A DNA stretch of 27,124 nt from JBBDIO01 sp040880365 (GTDB lineage Bacteria; Chloroflexota; Anaerolineae; Caldilineales; Caldilineaceae). A model generated the notes under the pieces. That model was not told the DNA's origin. It saw only the letters and a program-made list of their open reading frames with translations, and ran no database searches. The stretch covers positions 1-27,124 of the forward strand of contig JBBDIO010000156.1 of the NCBI GenBank assembly GCA_040880365.1, read 5' to 3'. Position numbers and translations under genes: made by a program. Of this stretch, positions 22,355-27,124 are shown piece after piece (the stretch's first letter is position 1; each line of letters begins with the position of its first letter).

Positions 22355-25206
22355 TGGCGGATTTCTGTATCTAGATTGGCCAAAGGCGCATGGCGTACCG
22401 TGCACGCAGGGAGCGATTCCAGAAAGGCCTGGCCATACTCTTTGCGCCAGATGCGGCTATCGAGTATCACGACCACACCCCGGTCGGTGGCGCGGCGAAT
22501 CAGGCGTCCAAAGCCCTGGCGAAAACGGATAATGGCGTCGGGTAGCGTGTAGTCGCGGAAGGGGTTTTCAAATTCCTTGCTGCGGGCGGCAACCAGGGGA
22601 TCGGTGGGCACGGCAAAGGGCAGTCGTACAATCAGCAGACAGCGCAATTCGTCACCGGGCAGATCGATGCCTTCCCAGAAGCTGCGCGTGCCCAGGAGCA
22701 CGGCGCGTTCTGTGTTGCGATATTCGCGCAGAATGCGACGGCGGCTGCTCACCCCGTGTTGCAAAACGGTGATTCCCTGACGATCCAGGGGCGCTCGAAT
22801 GGCATCGGCGGTAGCGCGCAGTTGGGCATAGCTTGTGAAAAGGGCCAGGGTACTTCCCCCCGTAGCGACCGCGGCGCGCATGATTGCCTGCTCTACGGCT
22901 TGCTGAAAAGCTCCCTGATTGGGTTCGGGCATATCGGCAGGCAGATAGAGCAGGGCGTTGGCCTGATAGTCGAATGGGCTTTCGACTGTAGAGGCGGTCA
23001 CATCCCAAAGCCCCAGGCGGTCGCGTATGAAGGTAAAACCGCTGCCGGTGCGCAGGGTCGCCCCTGTGAAGATGACGCTGCGCCGGGTATGTATCAACTG
23101 TTGTTCGATCAGCTCGTGCACATGCAGGGGCGCGGCCACCAATGTCGCGTCGTTGTGTGCGTCATTGACTTCCACCCAGGCTACGCTCGTGGCATCGCTC
23201 AGTCCGGGCGGCTCGAATATGATGCGATCTACCCAGGCGACCATGTCATTAAAATAGGCTTGCAAACTCTGCAAATCGGTGAGATAGGTGGCATAGGGTT
23301 CGGCCTGCCACCACTGCATACTTTCCAGGCGCTCTGCCAGCTCGTGGATTGTGGTGAGTATGGCCCGGAGGGCTTCACTGGCGGCGTCCCATTCCAACTC
23401 GATTTCGACCCACATGGGTTGCGTGCGCACCCCCGTATCCAGTGCAATGCGCTGCGCGAATTGAAGATCGGTGCGCAGGCGTTCCAGGTTTTGAAAGAAG
23501 GCAAGCAGTTGGGCGGCGAACAGTTGTAGCCGTTCGCGCCCCTGCTTCGTTTCCTGGCCCAGGCGGCGAATGTGGGTTTTGGCTGCCGTGCCACTGGCGT
23601 CCAGGTCGCTGTCTGTATGATTTGCCAGGGCATGGACAATGGATTCTGCCAGGTCGCCCTGCTTTTCCAGGCGTCCCAGCAAGTCGAATACAACCTTCCA
23701 GACCACGCGGTGGCTCAGCTGATCGGTAGCAGCATCTTCCAGGCGATGGGCCTCATCCACTACTACATGGGCATAGGCGGGAAGCAATTTGCCGCCCGCG
23801 GCAATATCCGCGAGCAGCAGCGCATGGTTCACAATGAGGATGTGTGCGGTCTCGGCCTGACGCCGCGCTTCGAGAAAGAAATCGCGGATGGGTACGTCCA
23901 CAATGTGGGGCGCGTGCTGGGTCGGGCGGCAGCGACCGGCGTGGCAGGTGCTGACATCGGAACAGATATGCGACCAGATGAGCTTTTCGGCGCTGCTAGG
24001 CATGAAAAGGTCTTCAATATCGCCGCTGTTGGTCGTGGGCAGCCAAATGAGGATACGCGCCAACACGCGCAGTTCGGTACGCGAAAGGGTGCGATTGTTG
24101 AACCAGGAGTGCAGACGGCGCATACAAAGATAGTTGCTGCGGCCTTTGAGCACGGCAACCCGTATCGGCGGCGCGTCCATTGCCGCCAGGATGGTCTGGA
24201 GGATGGGCAGGTCGTTATCCAGTATCTGATCCTGGAGCGCAATGGTGTGCGTTGCGACCACGACCCGGCGCGCATTGCGCCCGCTCCACAGCGCGGCGGG
24301 CGCGAGGTAGGCCATACTCTTGCCCGTGCCTGTGCCCGCTTCGATGATAAGATGGTCGCCCGTGTTGAGTGCGTGCATCACGCGCAGCGCCATATCCAGC
24401 TGTCCCTGGCGGAACTCATAGCCCTCGCCCAGGGTGTGCGCCAATGCGCCGTCGGTGTCGAACACGTCTTCCACGACTTCGGCGGCAATGGCATCCGGCG
24501 TCGTGTTCGATTCATCGATGACCGGCCAGGTGTTGGTTGTCGCGTCCGCATCGCCGACCTGATCCGGCCCACTGGTCGCCACGGGCACGCCATCGAAGAT
24601 TTGCTCCAACAGCAAGAGCGGCGGCCATTTGGCATCTTTCCCACAGGCGGCTAAGATGTCGTACACAGCGGGTGATACGCTCTGCATACGATGGAGTATG
24701 TGGTAAAAGAGATGAGCGGTCGCCTCGGCATCGTCTAATGCGCGATGTGCGTCGGGCAGACTGATTTCCAGCGCGCGACAAAGCTCTCCCAGGCTATAGC
24801 TGCTCATGCTCGGTAAGAAAATCGACGCCAGCTCGAAGGTATCCTGGGTTGGGCGGTGAAACTGAATGCCCGCAGTGTTGAGAAAACCGAAATCGAAATC
24901 GGCATTGTGGGCCACGACCGCCACTGCGTTGGCAGGAATAAAGGCAAGCAGTTCGGGGACGACATCGTCCAGGGTAGGCGCATTTGCGAGATCGGCATCG
25001 CGTATCCCGGTCAGCTGTTGGATGCGCAACGGAATTGTGCGGTTTGGGTTAACGAAGGTAACAAAGCGGTCCACAATGCGGATGTGGGTTTGGTTGTCTG
25101 CATAGCGACACGCAAAACAGACAGCGCCAATCTCGATGATGGCATCACTTTGTGGGTTCAGACCTGTCGTCTCCAGATCCAGAGCGATATAGACACGCTC
25201 GGACAT
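22339..25206 (-). CDS. dinG: DnaQ-like exonuclease / DinG helicase fusion
   Basis: A 955-aa protein joining a DEDDh 3'-5' exonuclease to an XPD/DinG superfamily 2 helicase, as in Bacillus-type DinG (about 930 aa). Exonuclease motifs: ALDLETTG (Asp10, Glu12), HNADFDFGFLN and HRALDDAEAT. Helicase motifs: RQGQLDMA (Q-like), AGTGTGKS (Walker A, Lys296), VVDEAH (484-487), and motif VI GFGRLIRR. Four cysteines between motifs Ia and II (NYLC, HIC, STC, GRC) match the spacing style of an XPD-type iron-sulfur cluster; loading is inferred. ATG 25206 is chosen because GGAAGGGA lies about 9 nt upstream and homology begins there; the frame is open further upstream through a 24-bp repeat. It heads the dinG / ResB-like / GT4 unit. 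Confidence 0.95.
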   Translation of the reverse strand: MSERVYIALDLETTGLNPQSDAIIEIGAVCFACRYADNQTHIRIVDRFVTFVNPNRTIPLRIQQLTGIRDADLANAPTLDDVVPELLAFIPANAVAVVAHNADFDFGFLNTAGIQFHRPTQDTFELASIFLPSMSSYSLGELCRALEISLPDAHRALDDAEATAHLFYHILHRMQSVSPAVYDILAACGKDAKWPPLLLLEQIFDGVPVATSGPDQVGDADATTNTWPVIDESNTTPDAIAAEVVEDVFDTDGALAHTLGEGYEFRQGQLDMALRVMHALNTGDHLIIEAGTGTGKSMAYLAPAALWSGRNARRVVVATHTIALQDQILDNDLPILQTILAAMDAPPIRVAVLKGRSNYLCMRRLHSWFNNRTLSRTELRVLARILIWLPTTNSGDIEDLFMPSSAEKLIWSHICSDVSTCHAGRCRPTQHAPHIVDVPIRDFFLEARRQAETAHILIVNHALLLADIAAGGKLLPAYAHVVVDEAHRLEDAATDQLSHRVVWKVVFDLLGRLEKQGDLAESIVHALANHTDSDLDASGTAAKTHIRRLGQETKQGRERLQLFAAQLLAFFQNLERLRTDLQFAQRIALDTGVRTQPMWVEIELEWDAASEALRAILTTIHELAERLESMQWWQAEPYATYLTDLQSLQAYFNDMVAWVDRIIFEPPGLSDATSVAWVEVNDAHNDATLVAAPLHVHELIEQQLIHTRRSVIFTGATLRTGSGFTFIRDRLGLWDVTASTVESPFDYQANALLYLPADMPEPNQGAFQQAVEQAIMRAAVATGGSTLALFTSYAQLRATADAIRAPLDRQGITVLQHGVSSRRRILREYRNTERAVLLGTRSFWEGIDLPGDELRCLLIVRLPFAVPTDPLVAARSKEFENPFRDYTLPDAIIRFRQGFGRLIRRATDRGVVVILDSRIWRKEYGQAFLESLPACTVRHAPLANLDTEIRQWLQR

Positions 25207-25225
25207 CGAGTTGGTTCCCTTCCGA

Positions 25226-25273
25226 TGTGGAGCAGTTTGCTCCTGGATGTGTGGAGCACGATGCTCCTGGATG
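25226..25273. promoter_or_regulatory. Tandem 24-bp units, each with a GGAGCA-N3-TGCTCC inverted repeat, in the dinG leader
   Basis: Two 24-bp units (25226-25249, 25250-25273) are identical except for the three loop bases (GTT against CGA). Each contains a perfect 6-bp inverted repeat, at 25229-25243 and 25253-25267. They lie 20-67 nt upstream of the dinG start, downstream of the predicted promoter. They could be paired operators for a dimeric regulator or two RNA hairpins near the ribosome site. The unit length of 24 also keeps the upstream reading frame open, so a translated extension is a weaker alternative. Confidence 0.6.
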
Positions 25274-25347
25274 ACTGTCGGGTATGCATTGGATTTGATC
25301 TGAGTCGCGTGTGGCACTGTACGACATCTGGAGCATAGTTCGGCGCA

Positions 25348-25376
25348 ATTATACATCTACGCCGTATACTTGCCCA
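25348..25376 (-). promoter_or_regulatory. Predicted dinG promoter
   Basis: Read leftward, a perfect TATAAT (25353-25348) follows a moderate -35 TGGGCA (25376-25371) with a 17-nt spacer. The start near 25341 would give a leader of about 135 nt that includes the tandem inverted repeats. Confidence 0.45.
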
Positions 25377-25391
25377 AACCCTATACATCAG

Positions 25392-25421
25392 GTGCGAATG
25401 TCACGCGTGCGAATGTCACGC
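25392..25421. repeat. 15-bp perfect tandem repeat, 2 units, intergenic
   Basis: GTGCGAATGTCACGC occurs at 25392-25406 and 25407-25421 without mismatch; decayed relatives (GTGCGGATACAA and TGTGCGAACAGT) continue to about 25455. It lies between the divergent dinG and GT2 genes. Confidence 0.85.
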
Positions 25422-25528
25422 GTGCGGATACAAGTGTGCGAACAGTAATGCGCGAACACACGAGGCATGGTTCACTAGTGTATAGCAAGTGGGCACGCGC
25501 GGCAACCAGGTGCTGCGCATCCCTGGGT

Positions 25529-25612
25529 GCATAGTCCGGCGAATAGTCCGGCGAATAGCGCGGCGAATAGCGCGGCGAATAGCGCGGTGAATAGCGCGGC
25601 GAATAGTGCGGT
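25529..25612. repeat. 12-bp tandem array, 7 units, intergenic
   Basis: Seven consecutive 12-bp units of GAATAGYSCGGY run from 25529 to 25612 (the first begins GC). The central units at 25553-25600 are identical apart from a terminal C/T. The 650-nt gap 25207-25857 around it holds the dinG leader and promoter, this array and the 15-bp repeat. Open frames across it (YSPR or NSAA repeats) have no recognisable homology or ribosome site, and I do not call a gene. Confidence 0.9.
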
Positions 25613-25857
25613 GTATCGGTCTGGTCATCGGCGGAATCCGGAGCAACCTCACTGCCCGGTGCCTTCAGGTTCGTGTATTCTCGGCATACGTGGTGGCCTG
25701 ATACATGTTGAAGCTCTGGCGCGCTGTTCAAATCTGGCAGCGATACTGCGCACAGGGGAAGGGGCTTGGTTTAACCCGCGACCACAGTAAAAATCACACG
25801 ACGAACGTAAGGCGAACGTAACTAGGAATGGCACGCATGAAGCAGCAAGGTTAGGGA

Positions 25858-26973
25858 ATGGCGAAACACGCGGTTTCTGTGATTGCAACTGTATACAACG
25901 AACGCCATACCATTGACGGCTTGCTGGATTCGCTGCGCGCACAGACGCGTCGCCCCGATGAGGTGGTCTTCTGTGATGGGGGCAGCACCGACGGCACGGC
26001 CGACTATCTGCGGGAATGGCTGGGGGCGTGGGAAGATGCTCCCGCCTTCAAGATTCTGGTGGAAGTAGGGGCAAATATCAGTCGAGGACGCAATCTGGCG
26101 ATTGGTGCAGCCGATGGGCCGATTATTGCCGTGACCGATGCCGGCGTACGTCTGGATCCCCAGTGGTTGGAAGCATTGGGGCAACCGTGGGAAGCCGCCA
26201 CCGATCTGGATGATGTGCCTGCGGTGGCGGGCTTTTTTGTGCCCGATCTCGACACGCGTGCCCCGAACCTGGCCTTTGCCACGGCGATGGCGGCGACGGT
26301 GTTGCCGCTGGAAGACGACATTGATCCCCAGCGATTTTTGCCCAGCAGCCGGTCGGTGGCCTTTTTGAAGCAAACCTGGCGCGGCGCAGGTGAATATCCT
26401 GAGTGGCTGGATTATTGCGAAGACCTTATCTTCGATTTGCGTGTTAATGCCAATGGGTTGCACCCGGCGGGTGACGATCAAACAAGCCGGCAAACAAGCC
26501 GGCAAACAAGCCAATTTGTGTGGCAGCCCAGGGCGCGCGTCCATTTTCGACCGCGCGGCGATTTGGGCGCGTTCTGGCGACAATACTATCTTTATGCGCG
26601 GGGGGATGGGAAGGCCGATTTGTGGCGCAAACGTCATGCACTGCGCTACCTGGTCTACGCCGTGATCGCGCCGGCCTTGCTGGGTCATGCCCTGGGGGGG
26701 CGCTGGGGCCGCGAGTGGGGCTGGCTGGGCTTGGCCGCGGGCTTTGCCGCCTATATGACCCGTCCGTGGCAGCGGGTGGTGCATCTGGGCACTGCGCTGT
26801 CGATAGCAGAGATGGCGGCGGCGTTGCTGTGGGTGCCGGTGATACGGATTGTGGGCGATCTGGCAAAGATGGCAGGCTATCCCGTGGGGATGTGGTGGCG
26901 TTGGCAAAATCGACAACGGCCCGAAATCCGTTGGCGACAAGAAACGACGCGAAGCCATGACCCTGCTGATTGA
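25858..26973 (+). CDS. GT2 glycosyltransferase with C-terminal membrane segments
   Basis: A 371-aa GT-A glycosyltransferase. The catalytic domain shows VSVIATVYNERHTIDGLL, VVFCDGGSTDGTADYL, GANISRGRNLAIGAA, the metal-binding-like VTDAGVRLDP, and a downstream acidic pair in YCEDLIFDLR. The C-terminal part has hydrophobic segments (YLVYAVIAPALLGHAL and IAEMAAALLWVPVIRIV), so it is membrane-attached. Donor and acceptor are unknown. AAGG lies 7 nt before ATG 25858. A triple QTSR-type repeat (26479-26514) is inserted in a loop of the catalytic region before FVWQPRARVHFRPRG. The end overlaps the following NYN gene by 17 bp. Confidence 0.9.
   Translation: MAKHAVSVIATVYNERHTIDGLLDSLRAQTRRPDEVVFCDGGSTDGTADYLREWLGAWEDAPAFKILVEVGANISRGRNLAIGAADGPIIAVTDAGVRLDPQWLEALGQPWEAATDLDDVPAVAGFFVPDLDTRAPNLAFATAMAATVLPLEDDIDPQRFLPSSRSVAFLKQTWRGAGEYPEWLDYCEDLIFDLRVNANGLHPAGDDQTSRQTSRQTSQFVWQPRARVHFRPRGDLGAFWRQYYLYARGDGKADLWRKRHALRYLVYAVIAPALLGHALGGRWGREWGWLGLAAGFAAYMTRPWQRVVHLGTALSIAEMAAALLWVPVIRIVGDLAKMAGYPVGMWWRWQNRQRPEIRWRQETTRSHDPAD
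26479..26514 (+). repeat. 12-bp tandem repeat, 3 units, inside the GT2 catalytic region
   Basis: CAAACAAGCCGG is present at 26479-26490 and 26491-26502 without mismatch, and a third unit (26503-26514) differs only in its last two bases. It encodes QTSRQTSRQTSQ. Near-identity of the units marks a recent expansion; it is read in frame and the gene remains open. Confidence 0.92.
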
Positions 26974-27124
26974 CGGCCATAACCTGATTGGCGCCGGTGT
27001 GTTTCGCGATATCACGCTGCGCGACGAGGATGATGAGGCCAAGCTGGTGGCGCGGCTCAAAATCTGGCGCAGTCGCATCCGCCGCAATATCGTCGTGGTT
27101 TTCGCCCGGGGGGTTCCTGGCGGG
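26957..27124 (+). CDS. YacP-like NYN-domain protein, 5' part only
   Basis: Only the first 56 codons lie in the window; the gene runs off the right edge. It begins MTLLIDGHNLIGAG, the N-terminal strand and metal-binding Asp of NYN (PIN-like) RNase domains, and continues with acidic EDDEAK, a basic segment and IVVVFARGVPGG, close to the YacP/Rae1-type VVFD-GVPGG strand. Such proteins are predicted or proven endoribonucleases. ATG 26957 overlaps the GT2 end by 17 bp, which implies translational coupling. A frame on this start stays open to the window end. Confidence 0.8.
   Translation, partial: MTLLIDGHNLIGAGVFRDITLRDEDDEAKLVARLKIWRSRIRRNIVVVFARGVPGG

Noticed and set aside
22361..22370. Second copy of the operator arm ATTTCTGTAT
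   Set aside because: Only one arm is present and it lies in the coding end of dinG (TEIRQ codons), so a chance match is likelier than a binding site.
25529..25612. CRISPR-like array
   Set aside because: Units are 12 bp and directly adjacent, with no spacers and no cas genes nearby.
25381..25790. Open frames with YSPR or NSAA repeats on either strand of the intergenic array
   Set aside because: A 12-bp array stays open in several frames by itself; no ribosome site, homology or fold supports a protein.

Overview
The window looks like a chromosomal segment from a GC-rich, uncultured-type member of the Chloroflexota (Anaerolineae/Caldilineae-like). That placement is an inference from family content: a proline/glutamate-rich SH3 lipoprotein, a divergent pair of citrate synthases of which one carries an N-terminal HTH, a DUF5946 protein, a DnaQ-DinG fusion helicase, and STAND-type ATPases opening with an NPYxxG motif. 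No rRNA, tRNA, transposase, phage gene or CRISPR array was seen. Coding density is high and most neighbours are co-oriented with ATGA-type overlaps.

Layout. 66-2610 (+): xseA and an SH3-domain lipoprotein, closed by a strong terminator. 2732-7834 (+): an AT-rich control region with a near-consensus promoter and two palindromes, then a two-gene unit. Its first gene is a membrane protein with 14 propeller repeats, a Y_Y_Y-like domain, one TM helix and a cytoplasmic P-loop ATPase; its second is a soluble ATPase with the same entry motif and a C-terminal coiled coil. This is the most unusual system in the window. 8082-10287 (+): DegT-family sugar aminotransferase overlapping a polyprenyl-phosphate-type GT2. 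Convergent to it, 10302-17363 (-): HTH-citrate synthase, RecB-family PD-(D/E)XK nuclease with a predicted Fe-S cluster, long RecJ, and an ArnT-like GT39. 17651-19460 (+): second citrate synthase and DUF5946 protein. 19473-25206 (-): DnaQ-DinG helicase, ResB-like protein and GT4 glycosyltransferase, each overlapping the next. 25207-25857: non-coding, repeat-rich. 25858-27124 (+): a GT2 overlapping the start of a YacP-like NYN protein cut by the window end.

How the parts may work together. The propeller protein resembles hybrid two-component sensors of the Reg_prop/Y_Y_Y type, but its output module is a STAND-like ATPase rather than a histidine kinase, and the next gene offers a second ATPase as probable partner. 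The DegT, GT2 and GT39 genes together resemble an arnB/arnC/arnT-type logic of lipid-carried amino-sugar transfer to a surface acceptor. XseA, RecJ, the PD-(D/E)XK protein and DinG are DNA-repair enzymes spread over the window.

A second theme is short tandem repeats with a 12-bp (once 15-bp) period. They occur in the tails or loops of five or six different genes and in one intergenic array, always with unit lengths divisible by three inside genes. The dinG leader also carries two tandem 24-bp units whose inverted-repeat arms are identical while the loops differ at every base.
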